A stretch of DNA of 64,000 bases from Enterocloster bolteae (GTDB lineage: Bacteria; Bacillota; Clostridia; Lachnospirales; Lachnospiraceae), in contig NZ_CP022464.2 in assembly GCF_002234575.2 (NCBI RefSeq), positions 4,960,001 through 5,024,000 on the forward strand, read 5' to 3'. The notes beneath the pieces are model-generated. The model was not told where the DNA came from. It worked only from the letters and a program-made list of their open reading frames with translations, and searched no databases. Position 1 is the stretch's first letter; each line of letters starts with the position of its first letter. Positions 43,201 through 52,340 of this stretch are shown here, piece by piece. The position numbers and the translations under genes were made by a program.

Positions 43201-45055
43201 CTTTATTGGTATCAATCCTGAATCGCTCCGCATACTGGGCTATTCATCCCTGGAAGAATTTAAGGGCCAGGGCGGGCCTACGATGCTGGACATAACATAT
43301 AAAGAGGATAGGGAAAGAATTGTGGGAATGCTGCAAACCCTAAAAAAGGAGGGTGACTGCGTCAGCTTTGACCACCGCATCGTCCGTAGTGATGGGGAAA
43401 TCCGCTGGGTAACCGGTGCCTCCAAGCTTATTACATCCCCAGAAGGAAAGCTGCTGATACAAAGTACTTTTATTGACACAACTGAGGAAAAAAGGACGCT
43501 TGAACAGCTTAAGGAGGAAAGAGACCGTTATGATCTGCTTTACGAAACCTCATACAATATGGCCGTGTGCGGCGTCATCCAGGCAGATGTCAAACATAAC
43601 AAAATAATTGCGGTCAACAAAGAGGCCTTGCAGCTTCTCGGTACAGACGCGGCAGGCCTTGAAACGCAGTTATTTAGCCGGGAAGCCGAAAAAGGTGTTC
43701 CGAATTTAAGCAGTATCGGTGAAATGATGCAAGCCGCAGCGGAAAATGAACACAAGCGCTTTTCGCATATTCTCAATTTTAAAGACAGATATATGTCCAT
43801 TGAAGGCGCTGTGGATTACATCATGGAAGACAAAAGCGTCAGGGTGGTTCAGTTTACATTTTTAGACAATACGGAACGGGAGCTTCTGCGTCAGGCAGAG
43901 ACGAAGCTGGAGATTGCCACGAAATCCAGCAAAGCCAAATCCTATTTTCTCTCCAAAATGAGCCATGAAATCCGTACACCCCTCAATGGAATAGTGGGTA
44001 TGATTGACAGTGCGATGCTCTACCGCCATGATAAAGAAAAACTGCTGGACAGCCTGAACAAACTGAAACGCTCCTCTCTCCATCTTCAGCAGCTGGTCAG
44101 TGAAGTGCTGGACCTGTCCAAAATTGAAAGCGGGAAAATGGACGTTAATATGGGACCGGTGAATCTGCAGCTTTTGCTGTCCGATGTCATTGAAGAATTT
44201 GGTACGATGGCTAAGGAAAGAGGAATCGGCCTAACCCAGACTGGAAAACTGCATCATAAATATGTGAATACCGATAAGGTAAAGCTCCATGAAATACTGG
44301 CAAATCTGATTGGAAATGCCCTTAAATTCACCGACAGTTCAGGGGTGGTTCTGCTGAATATAGAGGAAACTGTAATTGCAGAACGGGAATCCCTGTATAC
44401 GTTCCAAGTACGGGATAATGGGAAAGGAATCAGCAGAGAAGATCAGGAACGGATTTTCGAGGCCTTTGACCAGGGTTCTCATGACCATTTATACGGAAAT
44501 TCAGGGAGCGGCCTGGGGCTGACCATCTGTAAGAGCCTGGTGGCGATGCTGGGAGGCTCGCTGAAAGTCGATAGTATAGAAAATGCAGGGTCGGAATTCT
44601 CATTTACTCTCACAATGGATCTGTTGGACGAAGAAAAAGAGACGGATACTCCGGTAAAATCCTGCTCCTGTTATCAGGGGCATCGTGTTATGGTAGCGGA
44701 GGATAATCTTATAAATGGGGAAATCGCAGAAACCTTTCTGCGCTCCTTTGGATTTGAAGTGGATTTGGTGAAGAACGGCCAGGAGGCATTTGATACCTTT
44801 GCCGACTCACCGGAGGGAACCTACAGTATCATTTTAATGGATATTCAGATGCCTGTCATGAACGGGTATGATGCTGCCCGTCAGATTCGGTCTTGTGAAA
44901 ATGGAGACGCAAAATCTATCCCTATTCTGGCAATGAGCGCGAATGCATTTCAGGAAGACGTGGCGTGTTCACTGGACGCCGGTATGAATGAACATCTGTC
45001 CAAGCCAATTGATATGGAGACATTATTCAGTGTCATTGGCAAGTATATAAAGTAA
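40241..45055 (+). CDS. CheB-CheR-PAS-histidine kinase-receiver fusion protein
   Basis: The start at 40241 has a GGGGGA site; an ATG at 40193 is possible. About 1604 residues. CheB methylesterase: residues 15-190, with Ser in GIGASAGGVEAL, His in VVQHLSP and Asp in SGSGSDGTIG. CheR methyltransferase: residues about 205-490, with SAM site IWSIACSTGEEAYSIAI and CRNMFIY. A coiled coil of NEELQ repeats spans about 665-715, followed by several PAS domains. HisKA has SKMSHEIRTPLNGIVG (His near 1241), then HATPase_c (GSGLGLTICKSL). A receiver follows with Asp in IILMDIQMPVMNG. No membrane segment is seen, so it is cytoplasmic. Separate chemotaxis genes are absent, so methylation targets are unknown. 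Confidence 0.88.
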   Translation: MDKMNHGAVKCQLKYCVGIGASAGGVEALQELFRNMPLDTGASFIVVQHLSPDSVSMMDKILQKSVKMPVRLAEENMELRPNEVYLNIPGMILEVESGHLHLSPVHDRVQRYAPINQMLNSLASDKNIHTIAVILSGSGSDGTIGIGSVKENGGTIIVQKPLEAQYASMPQSAIATGLVDLTENVSKIGLAIRDYLKNPNNQYLHYDDGVENQELAGYYNQIIDAISKYSDIDFSAYKSNTIYRRIERRIAINKYTCIEDYMDHLLASEEEKGLLCSDLLIGVTSFFRDEAAFKSLGEHVLAPLLREKKSIRIWSIACSTGEEAYSIAILLCEYMERLNYNADVKIFASDTDPDAIAAAQRGFYTEGSLASINELMIEKYFDKKEDGYIIKDMIRKMIVFAKHNIFRDAPFSKLDLIVCRNMFIYVKPEVQQRTIGNFHHLLNDDGCLFLGNSESLGDLEGAFDVLDRKWKIFRKNKEFHTENNGFYLWDNLSHPQKAMQEPAGNLRPKVRPTNIFERLFFDFAGPSVLVDGYGKIVQIIKSGGRYLRLQDGQFDNSISSCFAPSLTILLNHIMEQMKESSCSCVEKNVTGVADYPDESLNIKVNYFNLDNDEYFLFQIGIGRTAMPDSADKSLDISELTNSRIAQLEYELGESNWRLSLAMEESESRNEELQATNEELMASNEELQSTNEEMQSINEELYTINAEHQSKITELTTAYSDFDNLLVNAEVGALYVDRDMKIRKITPIMLQNTNLLNSDLGRPVYHINFIDSYESFNSDIKKVAETGTIIEREVTDARNSIWLVRIRPYYEKPEQVGGLLVTMFDITRRLEAAKFELKRLTDSVPGGVVRMHYDGELIIDYANDSFYAMTGCSPEDVRYRFHNRLSKMILSEDWTQMEQQIESAAAGNGILKYEYRGGRDALSARWYSIQATVFQVNGLTELQGIIMDISKLKDYEQRLQRERDYYNTLYQNMLCGIAQYAYDEDAMDFIGINPESLRILGYSSLEEFKGQGGPTMLDITYKEDRERIVGMLQTLKKEGDCVSFDHRIVRSDGEIRWVTGASKLITSPEGKLLIQSTFIDTTEEKRTLEQLKEERDRYDLLYETSYNMAVCGVIQADVKHNKIIAVNKEALQLLGTDAAGLETQLFSREAEKGVPNLSSIGEMMQAAAENEHKRFSHILNFKDRYMSIEGAVDYIMEDKSVRVVQFTFLDNTERELLRQAETKLEIATKSSKAKSYFLSKMSHEIRTPLNGIVGMIDSAMLYRHDKEKLLDSLNKLKRSSLHLQQLVSEVLDLSKIESGKMDVNMGPVNLQLLLSDVIEEFGTMAKERGIGLTQTGKLHHKYVNTDKVKLHEILANLIGNALKFTDSSGVVLLNIEETVIAERESLYTFQVRDNGKGISREDQERIFEAFDQGSHDHLYGNSGSGLGLTICKSLVAMLGGSLKVDSIENAGSEFSFTLTMDLLDEEKETDTPVKSCSCYQGHRVMVAEDNLINGEIAETFLRSFGFEVDLVKNGQEAFDTFADSPEGTYSIILMDIQMPVMNGYDAARQIRSCENGDAKSIPILAMSANAFQEDVACSLDAGMNEHLSKPIDMETLFSVIGKYIK

Positions 45056-45186
45056 AGCTTAATGCCGCAGTGCGCATGCACTTCTCTGCTGTCTCTCAAT
45101 CATGTACAATGGGAGTATTCCTTAAAACAAGCGGAACATTTGGAATATGGTATAGGCTTGCTTATATTGATAGAGGAGGAGTGCGC

Positions 45187-47769
45187 ATGAAAATCAAACA
45201 GGGAAAAGGCAGATACATCGCGCTTGCTCTCGGAAACATTGCTGTCGTTGCTTTTATATTGATTCTTTCAATAAGCTATGTACAGGACGTACAGCGTGAC
45301 AAGGCCGCAACAGCAAAAGAATCTTTTACCGCAGCAATGGAATCCACAGCCCAGCTATCCTATGGTTATATGAGCAGTCTGCAAAATGAGTGTGACAGCT
45401 GGGCCTCCTATTTGGAAAATCATGAATATTCGATGGATGAAGCCATTGAATATCTGAAGGAAGTTAATATAAACGATTATGTCTCTGTACATATATTGTA
45501 TTATGATACATTGTCCGGGTTATCCGCAGGCTTAGAACAGAGTGTGAACAAAGTTGACTATTCTCAGCTAACAGATGCATTTTCCTACATCCTCCCTAAA
45601 ATGGTAAACGGCACAAGGGGGGAAGGAACCATTTACATATCATCGGCATATATCAATCCCATGGACGGGGTCAATAGTGTCAGTTTCTGCAGCCTTCTGA
45701 CTATCAGGGACGAACATGGCGGCCGTGCAAAGGCCATACTCGTCAAAACAATTCCTGTGGAGATTCTGCATGCCCAATGGATTTTCCCAGGAGCATACCG
45801 TGAAGCAGAGGTTTCTCTGCTGGATATCAACGGACAGTATATCATTCAATCCGACTCCATGGGAGGTGATACATTCTGGACCTTCATCAAACAACACAAC
45901 GACCTGTCTTACGTTGACATAGGTGAATACCAGAGTTCCTTTCAGAAAAAGGACCACTATCTGGTTGAGTTGATGGATCAGGATGGAAAACCGGCCTATT
46001 ACGTCAGCGCACAGATAGAAAACACGCCAAACTGTACATTTGTGGGCTATATCCAATCCGAGAAACTGTCTGCCATGGGCTATGACTATGACTGGCAGAT
46101 GTCTTTATATATAGTTATGGGATTTATCTTCCTCCTGCTGCTTGACGGAAGCTATGTCCTGCATATAAACAAACGGCTTAGAAGGAGTATCGAGGAAACC
46201 CAAAATGCCAATATGGCAAAGACAAAATTCCTTTCTTCCATGTCGCATGATATCCGGACTCCCATGAATGCCATTATCGGGATGACAGAAATAGCTAAGA
46301 AACAGATTCATAATCCTGCACAGGTACAGTACTGTCTGGACAAGATAACCTTGTCCGGAAACCATCTTCTTACTCTGGTCAACGATGTATTGGATATTTC
46401 ACAGGTTGAATCAGGAAAAATGGCATTACACCCGGTTGTGTTCTCCCTTCCTGAATGCTGCGCAAACCTTATTAATATAATAAAATCGCAAATCCAGGAA
46501 AAGGAACTGCAATTTGACGTGCATGTGCGCAATTTAAAATATGAATATCTATATGCAGATGAGCTCCGGATGAACCAGATATTCATTAACCTCCTTACAA
46601 ATGCCGTAAAATACACAAATCCAGGCGGTAAAATTATCGTGGAATTTGAAGAGGCCCTGCAGCCAGGTGACAAGGGTAACGTGGTTTTAACTTATACCGT
46701 GCAGGACACCGGTATCGGTATGTCCAGCGATTTTATGAGGGATATGTACCAGACCTTCACCCGTGCAGTAGATTCCCGTATTGATAAAGTACATGGCTCA
46801 GGCCTGGGGCTTGCGATTACCAAGCAGATGGTTGAGCTCATGAATGGCACCATTAATTGTGAGAGTGAGCCTGGAAAAGGTACCAGATTCATAGTCGCCC
46901 TGCCGCTTCCAGCCACTGAAATTACAGATGATTTAATGCTTCCGCCTCTTCATCTATTACTGGCGGACAACGATAAAACATCCCTTGATGCAGCAGAAAA
47001 TATGCTGGTATCCATGGGAGTGGCGGTCGATACGGCAGACAATGGACATACGGCGATCGAAATGGCAGAGGCAAAGCACAATGCTGGTGAAGATTACCCC
47101 ATTATGATTGTGAGCCTTAAAATGCCGGATATGAATGGAATTGAAATTGCCGGAACGATTCGCGCTAAGGTTGGCGAGGACTCTCCAATCATTCTTATCA
47201 GTGCGTATGATTGGTTTGAGATGGAAGATGCTGCCAAGGCAGCCGGAATAAATGGTTTCATTAATAAGCCCATGTTTAAATCAACCATCTATGAAAAGAT
47301 AAACGAGTACCTGCACTTCACTGAAAAGAATGAAAAAACGGCTGAAAGCAGTTCTGATGAATTACAGGGATTACATCTCCTGGTCGCAGAGGATAATGAT
47401 CTGAATTGGGAAATTATCCAGGAGCTGCTGAAATATAGAGGCATCACAGCGGTCAGAGCAGTTAATGGACAGGTTTGTATTGACATTTTAAAGCATGCAG
47501 AACCAGGTACTTTTGATGCAGTTCTGATGGATATTCAGATGCCCGTCATGAATGGCTATGAAGCTTCTGCAGCTATACGTGCATTTCCGGACATGTATAT
47601 ACGGAATATTCCTATTATTGCCATGACCGCAGATGCGTTCGCTGAAGATATCCGAGCCTGCCTGGATACTGGAATGAATGGCCATATAGCCAAACCGGTT
47701 GACATGAAAAAGCTGTTTAAGGAGCTGAGAAACGCAGGACTTACCAATGGGAATGAAAGGAAACGCTGA
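45187..47769 (+). CDS. Membrane hybrid histidine kinase with two receivers, first one degenerate
   Basis: GAGGAGGAG places the start at 45187 (860 residues). One membrane helix (residues about 13-33), an extracellular Cache-like domain and a second helix near 312-332 precede the kinase core (SSMSHDIRTPMNAIIGM, His near 351; GSGLGLAITKQM). Receiver 1 reads IMIVSLKMPDMNG, so the phosphoacceptor position is Ser643 instead of Asp. Receiver 2 is normal (AVLMDIQMPVMNG). It follows the CheB-CheR kinase by 131 bp and overlaps the next lipoprotein gene by one base, so kinase and binding protein are likely one sensory unit. Confidence 0.9.
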   Translation: MKIKQGKGRYIALALGNIAVVAFILILSISYVQDVQRDKAATAKESFTAAMESTAQLSYGYMSSLQNECDSWASYLENHEYSMDEAIEYLKEVNINDYVSVHILYYDTLSGLSAGLEQSVNKVDYSQLTDAFSYILPKMVNGTRGEGTIYISSAYINPMDGVNSVSFCSLLTIRDEHGGRAKAILVKTIPVEILHAQWIFPGAYREAEVSLLDINGQYIIQSDSMGGDTFWTFIKQHNDLSYVDIGEYQSSFQKKDHYLVELMDQDGKPAYYVSAQIENTPNCTFVGYIQSEKLSAMGYDYDWQMSLYIVMGFIFLLLLDGSYVLHINKRLRRSIEETQNANMAKTKFLSSMSHDIRTPMNAIIGMTEIAKKQIHNPAQVQYCLDKITLSGNHLLTLVNDVLDISQVESGKMALHPVVFSLPECCANLINIIKSQIQEKELQFDVHVRNLKYEYLYADELRMNQIFINLLTNAVKYTNPGGKIIVEFEEALQPGDKGNVVLTYTVQDTGIGMSSDFMRDMYQTFTRAVDSRIDKVHGSGLGLAITKQMVELMNGTINCESEPGKGTRFIVALPLPATEITDDLMLPPLHLLLADNDKTSLDAAENMLVSMGVAVDTADNGHTAIEMAEAKHNAGEDYPIMIVSLKMPDMNGIEIAGTIRAKVGEDSPIILISAYDWFEMEDAAKAAGINGFINKPMFKSTIYEKINEYLHFTEKNEKTAESSSDELQGLHLLVAEDNDLNWEIIQELLKYRGITAVRAVNGQVCIDILKHAEPGTFDAVLMDIQMPVMNGYEASAAIRAFPDMYIRNIPIIAMTADAFAEDIRACLDTGMNGHIAKPVDMKKLFKELRNAGLTNGNERKR

Positions 47770-49334
47770 TGATTATGAAAAGGGCATTGACCATTCTGTC
47801 AGTATCAATTCTGGCCGCGGCCTGGCTTTGCGGATGCGGAAAAATCAGGAAAACAGAAAGCAGGGACGCAGACGTCTTATACCATGCCTGCTATTCAGAA
47901 CCATACGTGACGTTAGACCCAAGTGCAGAGCAGTCGAATGGTATCAGGATACTGTATAATGTATATGAAACCCTGACGCATTACGATGATAAGACCGGAG
48001 AAGTCATACCTAAACTTGCTGTTGAGTGGTCATCCAATGCCGATGCCACTGAATGGGTTTTCAAACTGCGCAACGATGTCCAATTTCATGATGGAGAAAA
48101 AATGAATGCGGAGACCGTCAAGAAATCCATTGACCGGACCATTGCCCTTAATAAAGGCGCTGCTTATATCTGGGACAGTGTGGATTCCATCGAGGTGACC
48201 GGGGAATATGAAGTGACCTTTCATCTCCGCTACGGTGCCTCAATCCCCCTCATTGCGTCAGCAGGCTATGCCGCTTATATTATGAGCCCGAATGCGGCTG
48301 ATAAGGATACCGAATGGTTTAATGCAGGAAATGACGGAGGAAGCGGACCTTATACCATTGCTACGGTTTCAGCAAGAGCGGTTACCCTCTCCTCCTATGA
48401 AGGCTATCGCGGCGGCTGGGAGGATAATCAGTATAAGAACGTCTATATCCAGGAGATTTCCGACTCAGGTACACGGCGCAGACTTCTTGAGGCCGGCGAG
48501 GCCCATCTTACTTCTGAATTATCAGCAGAGGATCTTGCAGCATTAAGCGAGAACGATGGAGTCACCATCCTGCCCGCTGATTCGTTCACCAATGTAATCC
48601 TGATGCTGAACACAAAAAGCTCCCCCTGTTCTAATGCAGATTTTCGAAAAGCGCTGGCATATGCTTTCCCATATGAAGAAGCGGTTCATGATATTTTACA
48701 GGGAAATGCGGCTCAATCCTGCGGTATGATACCGAAAGGCCTTTGGGGCCATCAAGATAATTTAACGCAGTATCACTGCGACCTGAAAAAATCAGCGGAG
48801 TACCTTGAAAAATCAGGATTAATGGATGCTACTGTTACGGTTACCTTCATAGTAAATGATGCCGTATATCGTGAGATTCTTCAACTGTATAAAGAAAACC
48901 TTGCCCAAATAGGTGTTACCCTGAAACTTCTCAACATGGACTGGGATGCCCAGTTAGCTCTTGCAAAGAGTCCCAATCCGGATGACTGCCAGGATATATT
49001 ACTAATGAAATGGTGGCCGGATTACGCGGATCCGGCTGGCTGGTTCTCTCCGCTGCTGATGAGCAGCGGGGATTCAGTGGGCTACAACTTCTGTTATCTG
49101 GATGATGATATATTTGGTGAAAAGAATCGCGACGCCGTCAGGCTGACAGCGACCAATAAAAACGAGGCGGAAAAACTTTATATTGAGATGCAGGAGGAAA
49201 TTCTGGACCAATGTTATATGATTTTTGCTTATAACACGCTTCAATACTATGCTGTAAATAATGCAATCCACGGTGTATACGAAAACCCGGCTTATCAGAC
49301 ATGTGTCAGCTATTATGATATTACAAAAGACTGA
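47769..49334 (+). CDS. Solute-binding lipoprotein, SBP_bac_5 (peptide/nickel) family, no permease nearby
   Basis: The protein has 521 residues. The signal peptide ends with the lipobox WLCGC. The family 5 fold shows in VYETLTHYDDKTGEVIPKLA, VEWSSNADATEWVFKLRNDV, QFHDGEKMNAETVKKSID and the late DPAGWFSPLL. ABC permease and ATPase genes are absent. The start overlaps the stop of the hybrid kinase (TGATG), so I infer that this protein delivers ligand to the kinase's extracellular sensor. A transport role with distant permeases is the alternative. Confidence 0.87.
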   Translation: MIMKRALTILSVSILAAAWLCGCGKIRKTESRDADVLYHACYSEPYVTLDPSAEQSNGIRILYNVYETLTHYDDKTGEVIPKLAVEWSSNADATEWVFKLRNDVQFHDGEKMNAETVKKSIDRTIALNKGAAYIWDSVDSIEVTGEYEVTFHLRYGASIPLIASAGYAAYIMSPNAADKDTEWFNAGNDGGSGPYTIATVSARAVTLSSYEGYRGGWEDNQYKNVYIQEISDSGTRRRLLEAGEAHLTSELSAEDLAALSENDGVTILPADSFTNVILMLNTKSSPCSNADFRKALAYAFPYEEAVHDILQGNAAQSCGMIPKGLWGHQDNLTQYHCDLKKSAEYLEKSGLMDATVTVTFIVNDAVYREILQLYKENLAQIGVTLKLLNMDWDAQLALAKSPNPDDCQDILLMKWWPDYADPAGWFSPLLMSSGDSVGYNFCYLDDDIFGEKNRDAVRLTATNKNEAEKLYIEMQEEILDQCYMIFAYNTLQYYAVNNAIHGVYENPAYQTCVSYYDITKD

Positions 49335-49428
49335 AAATGATTGGCACTTATGCATATCAGGGTCTCATGGATTTTTACCAGTAGGCGGACATAGCGCTTT
49401 ATCATTCAATGTACACTCGTTTTTATCG

Positions 49429-50727
49429 TTAATTCCCGTATTTTGAAATTTCCTCCATCTGTATGGAATCGTATTCTGCCGCCACTTGTGCGGCACTCTT
49501 CCCTCTGCAGAGCTGCTGGCTTAAGTCCCGCACATTTTCCCACACATTGAAATTCAGGCTGAAATCCTGATTAGGAATCTGTCTGCCTTCTGCTATACAG
49601 GCAATAAATGAATTTGTCTGAGGTATATCAGGCGCTGTGGCATTTTTTGAAGAGGATATTCTTCCCTGGCTTTTGGCCAGGGAATCAAGTGTTTCAGCCT
49701 GCCCCAGCGCTTCTACAATGGCAATAGCCGAGTCTAAATGTTTTGACTTTGGATTGATTGCCATTCTCTGATCAGCCCCCACAACACAGATAGAGCCATT
49801 TTTAAGCACAGGTATAGGTGTCATTGCGATTTCAAACGGATAGCCTTCTAACGCTTTTCCGCTGTAGATTGCACAAATAAAAGCGCAGTTTCCATTGGCA
49901 AAAAACGACTTTTCCTCCTCTTTTTTTGGAAGCGTGTCAAGTGCCCGCTCCGGATTCATATATCCTTTATCAATCATCATCTGAAGAAAGTCAAAGCCTT
50001 TTTCCATATATTCACTGATTGCCACCGTACCATTTGACAATGCTTCCAGCTTTTGATTACAATCGTCACTCTGGTAAACATCATAAAGGCCGGCGCACAT
50101 AACCGGAACTGTCAAGGCAAAATCCTTGTTTGCTCCATAGGGAAGAATTCCATTTTCTTTCAGTGTTTCGCATACATCGAGAAATTCATCCAGATTCTCC
50201 GGCAGCTTCAAACCATACTGTTTCAGCATATCAACATTCCATATAAAGCCGAAACCAGTATAAGATAATGGAATCGAAAATACCTTTCCGTTATAGGTAC
50301 TCTGCGACAGCGCATCATGGGACAGGTTACCGGTGAACTCCAGAGAGGACATATCATATATGTAACCTTTCTCATCAAACTCCAGGACATCTTCTGCATG
50401 TATCGTGTATAAGTCATCCGCATTTCCTGAAGCCAGGCGCTTCAAAAGAAGCTCCCGGTATGATAATCCCTCCGCTGCATAATAATCCGCAGAGTCGCTG
50501 TAAACCGCTATATTCGTATTTCCGTCTTGATTCAGCACTGCTTTGCAGCGCTCCTCTATTGCCTTTGAAACCTCAATATTCTCTGTAAAGGCGGTAACCG
50601 GTGTTTCCCGGATGTTATCGTCTACATACAGCTCCGGAACCGACTGCTCCGTATTGCAGCCAGTCCCCAAAATGGCAGCTATCATAAGAGTCCCCAATAA
50701 TCCCCTTTTTGTCCTAATCTTCTTCAT
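49429..50727 (-). CDS. Solute-binding lipoprotein, SBP_bac_1 (sugar) family, no permease nearby
   Basis: The protein has 432 residues. The lipobox is LGTGC. The extracellular fold has SIPLSYTGFGFIWNVDMLKQ, NGILPYGANKDFALTVPVM and FANGNCAFICAIYSGKALEG, typical of ABC sugar-binding proteins. No permease genes adjoin. On the same strand upstream lies the hybrid kinase 52341-55253, now separated from it by an IS110 insertion. The original arrangement was probably kinase then binding protein, mirroring the pair at 45187-49334. Confidence 0.87.
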   Translation of the reverse strand: MKKIRTKRGLLGTLMIAAILGTGCNTEQSVPELYVDDNIRETPVTAFTENIEVSKAIEERCKAVLNQDGNTNIAVYSDSADYYAAEGLSYRELLLKRLASGNADDLYTIHAEDVLEFDEKGYIYDMSSLEFTGNLSHDALSQSTYNGKVFSIPLSYTGFGFIWNVDMLKQYGLKLPENLDEFLDVCETLKENGILPYGANKDFALTVPVMCAGLYDVYQSDDCNQKLEALSNGTVAISEYMEKGFDFLQMMIDKGYMNPERALDTLPKKEEEKSFFANGNCAFICAIYSGKALEGYPFEIAMTPIPVLKNGSICVVGADQRMAINPKSKHLDSAIAIVEALGQAETLDSLAKSQGRISSSKNATAPDIPQTNSFIACIAEGRQIPNQDFSLNFNVWENVRDLSQQLCRGKSAAQVAAEYDSIQMEEISKYGN

Positions 50728-50779
50728 TCTGTCTCCCCCAGTCTACTACAATATATTTATGGTTAATATCCCTTACAGC

Positions 50780-51022
50780 CAGTAAGGAATTATCCATCTT
50801 GTTGCTTAAGCTGTTACAATGTTGGAGCAATCGGTATATCGGCCTCCTTTCTTGGACTTCGCGTCCGTAATTAAGACTGATAACCAGCTCCTCATTTGCA
50901 GCGTTCGTTTTATGCAGGTTGAACTGCCTTTGGTACGTTCGTGTCACACCACAGTAGATTGAATAGGCAATGAGTAAAACTGGTACTTATCTATTGCAAT
51001 AATCTTTAGGAGTGACAAATTT
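50780..51022 (+). ncRNA. IS110 left-end noncoding region, candidate bridge RNA
   Basis: About 240 bases upstream of the transposase lack a convincing gene and contain small hairpins, for example GGAC/GTCC around 50855-50870 and a CCTTAC/GTAAGG hairpin just outside (near 50772-50788). In IS110-group elements the guide (bridge) RNA is encoded between the left end and the recombinase. Boundaries cannot be set from sequence inspection. Confidence 0.35.
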
Positions 51023-52234
51023 ATGAACATGAACGCTGTTGGTATTGATGTTTCCAAAGGCAAAAGTATGATCGCCATTCTACGACCTTATGGAGAAATC
51101 GTTTCTTCTCCCTTTGAAATCAAGCACACCTCCAGTAACATCCAATCCTTAATTGAGCAGATCCGATCAATCGAAGGTGAATCACGCATCGTTATGGAAC
51201 ATACTGGCCGTTACTACGAACCACTGGCTCGTGAGCTTTCTCTGGCAGGTCTTTTTGTAACTGCCGTAAATCCTAAGCTCATTAAAGATTTTGGAGCTCA
51301 TTCTCTCCGCAAAGTAAAATCTGATAAAGCTGACGCTGTAAAAATAGCTCGTTACACCCTTGACAGTTGGACGGAATTGAAACAGTATAGTCTTATGGAC
51401 GAACTACGCAATCAACTAAAGACCATGAACCGTCAGTTTGGCTTCTACATGAAACACAAAACAGCTATGAAGAATAACCTCATCGGTATCCTCGATCAGA
51501 CTTACCCTGGTGTTAATACTTACTTTGATAGCCCTGCCCGTGAGGACGGCAGCCAGAAGTGGGTTGATTTTGCTACTACATACTGGCATGTGGACTATGT
51601 TCGTAAATTCTCATTAAATGCATTTGTCGACCATTATCAGAAGTGGTGCAAACGTAGGAAGTATAACTTTAGCAAAGACAAGGCTGAAGAAATCTATGGA
51701 GCTGCAAAGGAGCTTGTTCCTATACTTCCAAAAGATGATCTAACCAAGCTGATCGTGAAACAGTCCATAGAACAATTAAACACTGCTTCCAAGACCGTGG
51801 AAGAGCTCCGTACCCTGATGAATGACACAGCCGCCAAGCTGCCGGAATATCCCGTTGTTATGGGTATGAAGGGTGTTGGCCCGTCTCTTGGCCCTCAGCT
51901 TATGGCTGAAATCGGAGATGTCACACGCTTTACCCACAAAGGGGCTATCACTGCATTTGCTGGTGTAGACCCAGGTGTCAACGAATCCGGAACCTATGAA
52001 CAAAAAAGCGTTCCAACCTCCAAACGCGGCTCATCTTCCCTCCGAAAAACCTTATTTCAGGTCATGGACTGTCTCATCAAAACAAAACCGCAGGACGACC
52101 CTGTATATGCGTTTATTGATAAGAAACGTGCTCAAGGAAAGCCTTACTATGTCTACATGACTGCAGGCGCTAATAAGTTTCTGCGTATCTATTACGGAAG
52201 AGTAAAAGAATATCTAATGTCTCTTCCAGAATAG
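51023..52234 (+). CDS. IS110-family transposase (DEDD recombinase)
   Basis: The protein has 403 residues. The N-terminal RuvC-like DEDD domain shows AVGIDVSKGKS (first Asp), RIVMEHTGRYYEPLA (Glu) and KSDKADAVKIARY (Asp pair). The C-terminal Transposase_20 domain has GMKGVGPSLGPQLMAEIGDV, AITAFAGVDPGVNESG and SKRGSSSLRKTLFQ, which holds the catalytic serine region. It is full length with AGGAGTGA before the ATG, so it may be active. These enzymes use a bridge RNA to select donor and target sites. Confidence 0.95.
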   Translation: MNMNAVGIDVSKGKSMIAILRPYGEIVSSPFEIKHTSSNIQSLIEQIRSIEGESRIVMEHTGRYYEPLARELSLAGLFVTAVNPKLIKDFGAHSLRKVKSDKADAVKIARYTLDSWTELKQYSLMDELRNQLKTMNRQFGFYMKHKTAMKNNLIGILDQTYPGVNTYFDSPAREDGSQKWVDFATTYWHVDYVRKFSLNAFVDHYQKWCKRRKYNFSKDKAEEIYGAAKELVPILPKDDLTKLIVKQSIEQLNTASKTVEELRTLMNDTAAKLPEYPVVMGMKGVGPSLGPQLMAEIGDVTRFTHKGAITAFAGVDPGVNESGTYEQKSVPTSKRGSSSLRKTLFQVMDCLIKTKPQDDPVYAFIDKKRAQGKPYYVYMTAGANKFLRIYYGRVKEYLMSLPE

Positions 52235-52252
52235 AGAATACCACATCCTTTC

Positions 52253-52275
52253 AGACCAGCAGATAATGGTGGTCT
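52253..52275 (+). terminator. Hairpin after the IS110 transposase
   Basis: AGACCA pairs with TGGTCT across an 11-base loop, followed by ATTTGTTGT. It could end transcription or mark the right end of the element. Confidence 0.5.
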
Positions 52276-52340
52276 ATTTGTTGTACCTGAAATTTAATCA
52301 ACAATAAATCTTGAAAATTTCTCATTTTCCTATTGACTTT

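Larger units (their letters stand above)
50800..52290 (+). mobile_element. IS110-family insertion sequence (ends approximate)
   Basis: This is a single DEDD transposase gene with noncoding flanks and no terminal inverted repeats, as expected for IS110. It lies between a hybrid kinase and its presumed downstream binding-protein gene. End positions are estimates. Confidence 0.65.

Noticed and set aside
50714..50947. 77-codon minus-strand ORF upstream of the SBP_bac_1 gene
   Set aside because: It overlaps the likely IS110 left end and the lipoprotein start, has no recognisable domain and lacks a convincing start context.
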